14,542 nucleotides of DNA from NCBI GenBank assembly GCA_910592205.1, contig CAJVPJ010000923.1, positions 1-14,542 of the forward strand, given 5' to 3'. The translations under genes and the position numbers were made by a program. The first letter of the stretch is position 1. Each line of letters opens with the position of its first letter. The notes beneath the pieces were generated by a model. That model made no database searches. It was given only the letters and a program-made list of their open reading frames with translations, and was not told where the DNA came from. Shown here piece by piece: positions 7,101 through 14,542 of this stretch. The stretch is from Paraglomus occultum (Eukaryota > Glomeromycota > Glomeromycetes > Paraglomerales > Paraglomeraceae).

Positions 7101-8345
7101 CTATCTCCAATAATTGTAATATTTATCCCCATAATTGTCCACATCCTCTTCCAATTCATCCCATCTGGTTCTCGGTTTAGCTTCACCAAGAAGGGCTTTG
7201 TCCTTTTCATTATTCGCGTCTTTTAGGGCCCGGAGTTCTTGAAGATCCTCTCTCAACCAGCGCTCAACAACTATTAACAATGGCGAGTCCATGTGCTTAC
7301 GCAATGCAGTTGAGGAGAGAGTAGATCGCAGTTGCACTTGTTCGGCTATAACTGCATCCAATTCAGGAAAATTAGAAAATTCGTAACTGGAAACTATTCG
7401 TCCACGTTTCATGTGCGATACACAAGTTGGCCAACTACCAAGTCCATCGAATATATGGGTTGCATAGACCTAATAGTGATTGGGCGCGAAGCGATCAAAA
7501 GCTAAGAATCACGCGTATCAATTCAGCACGTTCTCCAGACTTGGTACTCACGATAGTAGCGCCTCGTATTTCTGTCTCTCTTTTCAAGAACCTTAATAAA
7601 TCCGCCCTAACCAACACGTCCAGATCAACTGTAACCTCATCCATTAATAACAGCTCCCATGGCTTGATCAAACCCAAAACCAATTGCACTCTTCGTCTTT
7701 CCCCATCAGATACCTGGTGCATATGCCAGTCGGGATTAATGTCCATGATTTTAATCAAGCGATCTCGACGTTCGGCATACCTATCACCATTCATCTTGGA
7801 AAGCAAAGTGGATACACGGACGTCTCCGCGGACAACAGGATTATTAACCCATTCTGTTCCTAGATATGTTACACCCTGGTTACTTGGTATGTAGATGGGA
7901 ATTTAATAAGTATGCAAAAAACCGTCAGTGAAATCGAATCGAGTGCGCGGGTTGCATTTGTTTGAAAACCCGCGTATGCGAAAGTAGCAGCACTTACAGG
8001 CGGCGAGTCATTAAAGGCATCCTTGCCAAAGACGAGGACTTTATCTCTGACCATTCGTTTGCCTGCCAGTATTGTTAATAATGTTGATTTGCCAGCCCCG
8101 TTCGCCCCTAAAAGCAGAACGGATACTTGGTACCTTTTTTTTTTCCCAAAAAGCCATGAACAAAATATCGGTTTACGGATATACTCACCAACTAGCAAAC
8201 ACCTGCTTCCTCTCTGCAGTCTAAACTCAACGTCATTCAATGTGAATGGTCCGCCATAACTGAAATTCAAGTTGGATACTTCAATCGCCCAGTCCGCAGA
8301 TTTGGGACGACTGGTAACGGTACTGTCAATTTGGGTCGATGTCAT
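7101..8345 (-). CDS. CAF16: Caf16-like soluble ABC-type ATPase (CCR4-NOT-associated), 4 exons
   Basis: In transcription order the exons are 8345-8189, 8107-7998, 7875-7552 and 7469-7101; introns are 81, 122 and 82 nt. The product is 319 residues with no membrane segment. It has a single ATPase domain: A-loop aromatic in NLNFSYGG (about 26-32); Walker [10 protein letters not shown] (53-61); TYLGTEW where a Q-loop is expected; a diverged signature [10 protein letters not shown] (144-153) in place of LSGGQ; Walker [16 protein letters not shown] (D168/E169); and the switch histidine in YATH (H202). The [12 protein letters not shown] string is characteristic of Caf16. Yeast Caf16 associates with the CCR4-NOT complex and Mediator. 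The C-terminal ~110 residues are charged and family-specific. The start is ATG 8345; only a TTG lies further upstream. It looks intact. Confidence 0.92.
8108..8188 (-). other. 81-nt Caf16 intron 1, in frame and stop-free
   Basis: GTGAGT...TTTTAG splits the glycine codon that opens Walker A. Its length is a multiple of three and it has no in-frame stop, so retention would insert 27 residues just before the P-loop, including an aromatic/basic stretch ([11 protein letters not shown]). Splicing is strongly favoured because it restores [12 protein letters not shown]. Confidence 0.8.
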
Positions 8346-9067
8346 TGTTGGCTTGGTGCAGAGAATGTAAAAGAGTGTGTCAACCAAATTCTATCAACCA
8401 CTGTATTTATATTGATGTAATGAAATATGTCATGTATTCTCATACAAGTTAAATGTAGGAACGCATCCGAAACAGTCGGTTCTTGTCAAATCTGACTTTC
8501 AGTCTTCATTTTTAATATGAAATCTTTTCCGGGTTACAATAGTAAAATTTTTATTAACATATTAATATGGGCGTATAGATCACATGATTTGATGACAAAT
8601 AATAATCTGGAAATAATCCTCATTTATTTGAAAGCAAGTATTCGAGCGGCAAGCCAAGTGCAAGTGATGCTGAAATTCTGTGATTATAAGGACGCGTGTA
8701 TAAAGGAAAATAAACGTGGCAGCTTATGGAAGTTGTGCGTTAATGAGATAACCCGTTTAGTATTTCGCGTAGTATTTCGCGTAGCATTATACTTTGACCT
8801 TGTGGCTTTTGTCTCTTCTATCATATTATTCGACTAGTTGACAATCCTTTTAATAAATGCTGGAGAAAGAGTTGATCACATACTTAATACTAAGATATTC
8901 ATACAATTATACTCCGGTTAATTCATCAGGTTTTACAGCATTTCTTTTTGTCTTAGGTAGTCGTGAGGTAAAAACAGAATTTATTGCGTTGAAAATTGTT
9001 TAAACAGTTCTCTTTATAATAAGAGTTTTACTAGCGATAACAATCGATTCTGGTACCATATTTGCAG
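8346..9067. other. Gene-poor stretch upstream of the Caf16-like gene
   Basis: This contains the presumed Caf16 promoter and otherwise AT-rich sequence. An open plus frame at 8517-8837 (106 codons) starts with ATG but has no recognisable domain or clear codon bias. It includes the 12-bp tandem duplication at 8761, and I do not call it a gene. Confidence 0.4.
8761..8784. repeat. 12-bp tandem duplication
   Basis: TATTTCGCGTAG occurs twice, perfectly and head to tail. It is a recent local duplication. Confidence 0.9.
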
Positions 9068-9145
9068 CTAAAAGCCATCCTGCGAGTCATCCACTGGATT
9101 ATCTTTCGCGTATTCCACGTCAGATTCCAAACTATCCGCAGAGAT
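9068..9145 (-). CDS. Possible 3'-terminal exon of an unrecognised gene
   Basis: After a TATATCCCAG acceptor-like site, a minus frame reads ISADSLESDVEYAKDNPVDD and then SQDGF before TAG at 9068. The acidic, serine-rich composition looks like a natural C-terminus. A small upstream exon (LQQYIYY) could join through a 54-nt intron, shorter than any other here. No N-terminal part was found between this and the Spo12-like gene at 9497. Weak evidence. Confidence 0.25.
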   Translation of the reverse strand: MSADSLESDVEYAKDNPVDDSQDGF

Positions 9146-9226
9146 CTGGGATATACAAGAGAAAGATAACAATGTGAGCCTCGTTTACATAATAAATGTA
9201 TTGTTGCAACTGTAACTGTTTCGCTA

Positions 9227-9264
9227 GTATTTGAGTGTTTGGCATGTATTTGAGTGTTTGGCAT
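9227..9264. repeat. 19-bp perfect tandem duplication
   Basis: GTATTTGAGTGTTTGGCAT occurs twice, head to tail, with no mismatch. It lies in non-coding sequence between 9145 and 9497, where I see no other feature. Confidence 0.92.
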
Positions 9265-9496
9265 GTTTTTCTTTCTCTCCCTACGAGACACGCGTAGGAT
9301 AATTACGAGGTAGATGTATTTGATTTATTTGACAAATTGTCAGGTTTCTGGATTATGGTTACAGAATAAAACGGTAAAAATCACAACTTGCAATTAATTA
9401 CAAGTCGTTGTAACAAACAACGTTTTTGATTTCATGAAAGAGCGCCGCGTTAATCGCACACATTGATTTTGCGTTATCATTCCAATGTTCTGTCAA

Positions 9497-10024
9497 TCAC
9501 ACTTCAGTCTTGTCGACCGTCTTCTCCTCATCGTGTACTTTAAACAAAGCTTTACCCAAGAACCTTGGTTTGGCCCTGAAAAACGCAACCATATAGAATT
9601 CAGTTACTTTTATGCGCACATCAAAGTCCAAGTAAACAACAAAGCAATTCCGAACCTTGCATATCTCTTCAATTTCATCGCTGTTAATTTCTTTGTACAT
9701 GGTGAGAGCGTGCTATCAGTTGGAGAAGTAGTACTACATGAAATAAAAAGGCATCGCGAGGAGAAAAAGGATTGTTCATTGGTTATCGAATTATATATGA
9801 TGTTGCTTCGTTCAGATATAGTCTCACTTTGGTGTCGGAACTTTGTGAGAGGCCGCCAACACTTTACGTGCTTCTTGTAAACGACCAAGTGGTGCATTTT
9901 CTTCGATGGTTTTAGGTAGAATATTATCTTCTGCCTTGGCCACAGTCGTAAATGCTACTTCTTTCGTTGAATTGTTAAGTTTAGCCAAAAGCGAAGGCTT
10001 CTCAACTGATGCGTGAACAGACAT
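9497..10024 (-). CDS. Spo12-family protein (mitotic/meiotic exit), 3 exons
   Basis: In transcription order the exons are 10024-9828, 9733-9656 and 9575-9497; introns are 94 and 80 nt, and the product is 117 residues. Residues 68-90 carry the family core TSPTDSTLSPCTKKLTAMKL, followed by KRY and, after the second intron, AKPRFLGK. This S-P-T-D-S...S-P-C-T..KL...K..KP pattern defines the Spo12 domain. Yeast Spo12 is a nucleolar protein that acts in the FEAR network to promote Cdc14 release and exit from mitosis and meiosis; the two SP/TP-like sites suit cell-cycle phosphorylation. Residues 1-65 are poorly conserved in type and include PLGRLQEARKVLAAS. The second donor (GTTCGG) is weak. Reading through it would instead end in a short hydrophobic tail, but splicing restores the conserved KP motif. 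Confidence 0.8.
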
Positions 10025-10121
10025 TATGCAAAGTATATGAGGAGGTATACTAAGTAAGCGTAGAGAAGACCCTCGGCTTCAATTGTGTTTAATACAAATA
10101 ATGTAGATGTTTGGATGTGTC

Positions 10122-10167
10122 TGACACGTCGACACTGTGACAATCTTTATTAGTTACTGACACGTCA
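10122..10167. promoter_or_regulatory. Paired TGACACGTC motifs upstream of the Spo12-like gene
   Basis: TGACACGTC occurs at 10122-10130 and 10158-10166, in direct orientation 36 bp apart, about 100-140 bp before the ATG at 10024. The second continues as CACGTCA, the end sequence of the array at 1147. These are bZIP/bHLH-type half-sites. A regulatory role is inferred from position only. Confidence 0.4.
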
Positions 10168-10486
10168 AATAACAAAAACTCTGCGTGAATTCTGTAGCCA
10201 ATAAGAGAACCACACTTACATTAATATTAAAAGGTTAATTGTGTAACGAATTTGGCAAAAGAAATTACCGATTGGATGAAAGATTACATAGATAATTTCG
10301 AGTGAATTTACCATCTTGTGTGTATCTATGCATTCGATAATCACTCGATATTGATTATAATTCAAAATGTGGAGGTTTGATTGATCGAAAAAAAAAAAAT
10401 AAAAGTGAAAAAGCAAATCAAATCTTTAACTTTATAAACAAAGATCGATAAGATTTCTATGTGATAGCTCTAAATACAATATGTTG
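10168..10486. other. Intergenic stretch between Spo12-like and citrate synthase genes
   Basis: AT-rich, with a plus-strand A-run near 10390 and no convincing coding frame. It contains the 3' flank of citrate synthase and probably distal promoter sequence of the Spo12-like gene. Confidence 0.5.
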
Positions 10487-10492
10487 TTTATT
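10487..10492 (-). terminator. AATAAA signal of the citrate synthase gene
   Basis: AATAAA on the minus strand begins 5 nt after the TAA stop at 10498. That is unusually close but in the correct orientation. A later signal may be used instead. Confidence 0.35.
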
Positions 10493-10497
10493 CGTGC

Positions 10498-12050
10498 TTA
10501 AGACGATTGTTCTTCAAATATCTTCTTGATCATCTCTGTCGAGTAAGACTTTGGTCGTTCTATCGGGAATCCACTATTAAAATCAAAAAAAAAATTTGAT
10601 CAGGCATATGGCAAAAGGTTACGATCATCCTCGCCACGCACGTAAACCGTCTCAAGTCCAAGCACCAGATAAACAATACTTACAGAGCTCGATCCCAGAT
10701 TAACTGCGGCATAACACCCAAGCATCTCGATACACCAAATAATACAGTGTAAAAGTTTTGCTCAACTAAACCAAAATGTTGTAATACGACGCCAGAATGA
10801 GCATCAACATTTGGCCAAGGGTTCTTGGTCTTTCCATGTTCTTCTAATACTCCAGGTACAAGATTATAAAGTTGAGAAACGATTTTGAAAAGTGGATCGT
10901 TGGGTAAGTGTCGTAAACAGAACTCTCGCTGTGCCATGTAGCGTGGATCCTGTAAAGTGATACGCGTTGAGTAAAATATATCAATCAGAACGAATCTTGA
11001 CCAAGTATCCCGTTTCATCATTGTTGGCAGAAAAAACTTACAGTCTTACGAAGGACAGCATGCCCATACCCTGGAACAACTTGACCAGATTTAAGCGTGT
11101 TCCAGACATACTCTTTTATTGTATCATCAGATGGATTTTCACCAATCTCGTCACGGAGTTTGAGAACCCAACGGATGACTTCTTGATTTGCAAGCCTAAT
11201 TGAGGAGACAATAAATTTTGGAAATGAGATGTGTAATATTATTGAAAGGGGTCGAGGTAGCGTTAGAATAGCTTACCCGTGAAGCGGACCAGCTAGCCCG
11301 TCCATAGCAGCTGCAAAGGATAGATATGGATCAGAGAGGGCACTGCCGACAAGTCTCTAGTATCGGAAAGTAATTATTAGAAACAAACGCCTCGAATACG
11401 GTATCTTTTACAACTCTTAATCTCTCATTTCGATCGATAAACCTCACCGTAGTATGTGCAGATACATTTCCACCCTCATGATCTGAATGAATAGTCAAAT
11501 ACAATCTCAACAACTCGACAAACTGGGCATCGCCCGCAAATCCGAGTACATTTGCCAAATTATAGGAATAATCCTTGTCTTTTTCGATGGGCGCTACCTT
11601 TCCGTCCTTGAACACGTTTCTGTAAATTCTCCCGGCGATATTTGGTAATTTGGCAATCAAGTCCATAGCATCTTCGAACACATACGACCAATATTCAGAC
11701 TTGTTAACTCCTTTCTGATAAGCGGCAGCAAAATTAGACTCGTGCTGTAATGCAGTGATAGCCAAAGAGAATTGACTCATGGGGTGAAGAGTATTTGGAC
11801 AAAGATCAATCATCTCTTCGACAAATTTGGGTAAAGCTGCTCGAGCGGCCCATTCTAAAGACAATTGTTTTACTTGGTCTTCGGTGGGAACCTCGCCAGT
11901 AGCTAATAGCCAGAAAAGACCTTCAGGAAGAGGCTCTTCGCCACCAGGGACTTTGGGCAGCACTTTTTGGCATTCTGGTATGGTTAGACCGCGGAAACGG
12001 ATACCTTCTTCCGGATCAAGAACTGAGCCTTCCCAAATTAAACCTTTCAA
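10498..12050 (-). CDS. CIT1: Citrate synthase, mitochondrial type, 5' end missing
   Basis: In transcription order the visible exons are 12050-11448, 11356-11277, 11195-11042, 10949-10684 and 10573-10498; introns are 91, 81, 92 and 110 nt. They encode 392 residues ending EEQSS. It condenses acetyl-CoA with oxaloacetate in the mitochondrial matrix. Family blocks: [20 protein letters not shown] at the start, [37 protein letters not shown] (H227, pig H274), GYGHAV (H273, pig H320), DPRY, and PNVDAHSG (D328, pig D375). All catalytic residues are present. The position equivalent to pig H249, usually H in SHLVGSA, is R here (TRLVGSA). The presequence and ~45 residues before GGMRG are absent: upstream of 12050 the frame reads RRQRIWEL and meets a stop 12 codons back, and no N-terminal exon was found to 14542. 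It may be truncated, misassembled or have a distant first exon. Confidence 0.9.
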
Positions 12051-12088
12051 CTCCCAAATTCGTTGTCTCCGGTGATAAGTAGGTTAGG

Positions 12089-12114
12089 CATATCAATTTA
12101 TCGTAATTGATATG
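12089..12114. repeat. Hairpin with perfect 10-bp arms
   Basis: CATATCAATT and AATTGATATG face each other across a 6-nt loop (TATCGT). It lies 39 bp beyond the point where citrate synthase homology ends, so it may mark a rearrangement or small insertion. Confidence 0.85.
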
Positions 12115-13111
12115 TACACATTCTAGCATGCTCGTAGTATTAAGGATATCTTGTTGTATTTAAGATTATTCTAAAAAAGGTAAGCTTCGGATTTGGAGAA
12201 TATTCGGGTTAAGATTATGTTTCAGATCTATGATTCGCATTATTAATGATGTTATTAAGTTTCTTTTTTAATATGTTCATTAAAGTTAGCACTTTTTGAT
12301 TCAGTAATGCAAAACTTTCATTTCCAAGTCAAGTACAAGTGTTAACATTGTCTACAGTGTTTACCTTGTGTTCCTTAAGAGTGAATGTCGTGCTACTCTT
12401 TAGTTTAAAAATTACCACCTATGGCTAATTACGCTCAACATCGCAACAATGTTTAGCGTTTTCTCGCTGTTCTATTCTAGATGTACCCTTTCCCGTCAAT
12501 TACCGTCCGGGTAACATTTGTTGATCATAACCTTGAGTCAGGTGGTCTGTGTCACGTCGCTTAAAAAAGAACGTGGCCCCCACAATTTTTTTACCGTCAC
12601 CGAACGGAATTTCTTATCCGTTAGCTCCGCTAAAATTCTTAATACAAAACGCACCTCTTTAAAATAGCTCAATTCAATATTGACCAAACTTTTTTTTAAC
12701 TACTGAATAAAAATACGCCTTCCACTAAGCAGCTTATTGCATTGCATAATCAGTCTTAAAAGGTCTGGTAAATACCATCATTTCATGAAACACATTTTGC
12801 TTACAAGCACGCAACAAACTTACCACGTGTAAACTAGAATGGAAATGGCATTCGCATCTCTTATCTCTGTAGTACATTAATATTTAAAGCTTGTTCGTTT
12901 TGACATGGTTTTCTATGATGCATATTACAAAATCGTGGATTGTTTATCTTTCTAACGTTTTTTGAATACTCGAGCATTTGGGACGCTCGTATTAATACAG
13001 CGTCTGTTCTATTTTATTTTATTGTTCTCCTGGATTAGCGAAAATGATTATCTGATGCTGTGCAATCTCCCCTGGATCATCGAAATGATTGGAGTTGATT
13101 ATCAAATGAAA
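12115..13111. other. Gene-free stretch where citrate synthase first exons would be expected
   Basis: I read the minus strand for a mitochondrial presequence or the conserved GGMRG-type exon and found neither. The plus strand shows no long coding frame. The sequence is AT-rich with several T-runs (for example near 12590 and 12690). Confidence 0.6.
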
Positions 13112-13304
13112 TTTGCATGAAGATTGCAGATTTTGACTATTTTTCTTGGAACTTTAACTTCAATCGACTTGTAATTAGGTTTGAATTGTAGACGCATGCA
13201 AAACAGGGGTTTCCTTTCAAATTTGAGTTGATGTTTGTTGATCAATAGAGACAACGGTTTCTATTGGTAATCCTTTGCATGTAAGATGCCTCAGCGCATA
13301 TAAG
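13112..13304 (+). promoter_or_regulatory. Promoter-like cluster: three TTTGCATG motifs, inverted CCAAT, TATA box
   Basis: TTTGCATG occurs at 13112-13119 and 13274-13281 on plus, and at 13195-13202 as its complement CATGCAAA. An inverted CCAAT (ATTGG) is at about 13263, and TATAAG at 13299-13304. Order and spacing suit a plus-strand core promoter with initiation near 13330. No recognisable product follows; the first ATGs open only tiny frames. Confidence 0.4.
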
Positions 13305-14542
13305 TAGTGCCGAGCATTTGAGACCGGAATTGAAGAGGAAAGCTATAAGTAACAGTAAAGTAAGAAGATCATTTTGCTATATACGAGCTATGAATTAAAC
13401 TCCCCCCCCTCCCCTGCATCAGTTGTGAATGCTAAAATTCCAGAAAAAATTATTGCTAAATCAATGTTTGCTTCACTCATTATCAATTAGACATTAAATG
13501 CACTACAGAATCCCGTAATTACGTGAGCTGCTGGGCCCTATTAGTAGGAGTAAAGTTCAAGGCGGTGATGTGAACTGACTCTTAGTGTCTATCTCATCGC
13601 TCTGGTACGAATGTCCCGAAAACTATTGCAGCAACCGCAGTGTTCCACTGGAGATACTGATTATTCATCAGCCAGTAACGATTGACGAGATGCAAATGTA
13701 TAGAATGCATCTGATCTTTTGATCTCTTGTCGACAAAATAACCTTCACAGACTGAAATTTTATCTAATCTACATTGATGGCCCAATTATTCCATACGGAT
13801 TAATCAATGTCCGTAGTGGCTTAGCCCTCAGTTATATGACGTCAATGTGTTGTATATTATTGTCAATTTATCCGATCTGCGTACAAATTAAACAAAATTT
13901 TCTGATTATCAACCTATCAAACGTACTCGCCATCAATCGATTTATCCATCGTGTAATCCATCTGACTTCAAGATAATATATCCGATCAGCAATAAAAACG
14001 AATACGAAAAAAAATAAAAGAGAGAGAGAGAATTTTTAACAGTAGATTGCCCTAAAACTTAATACCTCAACATGTCGACGGCTTGCTCTTCAATTCGAAC
14101 AACATTCCGAGTATGCACGCATTAATGCTGATATGATTACAATTGTTTCAAGTGCGTTTAAGCCAATTCTGTTTATCAATAGTATCTTCCGGTTCGGAAT
14201 GCATCACATAATACTCTTCGAGCATTCAGAAGTGGTGTCAGATTACATTCAACAAAAACGCAAGTATGTAAATTAAAATACTTTTGGAAGAAACGCATTC
14301 TACAGTGCGTGTTATTGAATCCTGCTGCAATGATCAATACGCATAGAGAGCAGGAGAAAAGACAGTATAATATTGAAAGACGTTTTCGGATGTGACAAAA
14401 TTGCAAACATATTTTTCGATACATTATTGCCAACAATCACTAAAAAAAACTTTTCTCACAAAAAATTTCTTTACTCCTTGCCAAGACTCATCCGAATGAC
14501 AACCGTTAACATAAAACTTTTTATCCGGATTAATCAAATAAT
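13305..14542. other. Stretch without a recognisable gene, including a GA microsatellite
   Basis: ORFs of 60-90 codons (13594-13785 minus, 13719-13976 plus, 14176-14436 minus) show no domain, consistent start or splice support, so I treat them as chance. Low-complexity runs are an interrupted C-run at 13402-13414 and (AG)n at 14019-14031. Confidence 0.5.

Noticed and set aside
7427-7894. 155-codon plus ORF
   Set aside because: It is antisense to Caf16-like exons 3 and 4, which carry clear ABC motifs.
8517-8837. 106-codon plus ORF
   Set aside because: No domain, no homology recognised, contains a tandem duplication, and has no splice or codon support.
9485-9880. 131-codon plus ORF
   Set aside because: It is antisense to the Spo12-like gene and crosses its introns.
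11827-12075. 82-codon plus ORF
   Set aside because: It is the antisense of the first visible citrate synthase exon.
13719-13976. 85-codon plus ORF downstream of the promoter-like cluster
   Set aside because: It starts at TTG, not ATG, and its composition shows no coding character; not convincing as the promoter's product.
1-14542. tRNA genes
   Set aside because: I looked for GTTCGAATC-type T-loops with matching acceptor stems on both strands and found none by eye.

Overview
This window looks like nuclear DNA from an AT-rich fungal genome. The genes carry short spliceosomal introns (70-122 nt, GT...AG) and match typical fungal families, and the gaps between them hold decayed transposon debris. 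I favour an arbuscular mycorrhizal fungus (Glomeromycotina, Rhizophagus-like) from base composition, intron style and protein flavour. That is inference from memory of such genomes, not a search result. No operons or bacterial signals are present. All gene models were spliced by eye: reading phase closes across every proposed intron, but no transcript evidence was available.

Region 1-747: a GC-rich, low-complexity end with a G8-C27 run, probably an assembly or contig edge. It abuts an unrecognised minus-strand ORF that reads into the homopolymer. Region 748-3811: mobile-element debris. It contains a degenerate 5S-rRNA-like block (about 833-945), five 28-bp units framed by TGACG/CGTCA half-sites (1147-1360), a perfect 42-bp palindrome centred on TA (1388-1429), broken ORFs on both strands, a diverged direct repeat (2049 and 3383), and a pogo/Tigger-like terminus ending at 3809 next to TA. 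Region 3812-4997 is mostly gene-poor, with one possible orphan exon.

Region 4998-12050 is the gene block: an unrecognised 65-aa ORF (-); a four-exon small membrane protein resembling promethin/LDAF1 lipid-droplet assembly factors (+); a complete four-exon Yippee zinc-binding protein (+); a four-exon Caf16-type soluble ABC ATPase (-); a three-exon Spo12-family protein (-); and a five-exon mitochondrial-type citrate synthase (-) whose first ~70 residues cannot be found. The products are functionally unrelated (lipid storage, zinc-fold protein, CCR4-NOT-associated ATPase, mitotic exit, TCA cycle), as expected for independent eukaryotic genes.

Region 12051-14542 has no convincing gene. It holds a 10-bp-arm hairpin just beyond the citrate synthase break, and a promoter-like cluster (three TTTGCATG motifs, an inverted CCAAT and a TATA box at 13299) with no recognisable product downstream. 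The most noteworthy items are the 28-bp array beside the TA-centred palindrome, the 5'-truncated citrate synthase, the in-frame stop-free intron immediately before the Caf16 Walker A motif, and the 5S-like block.
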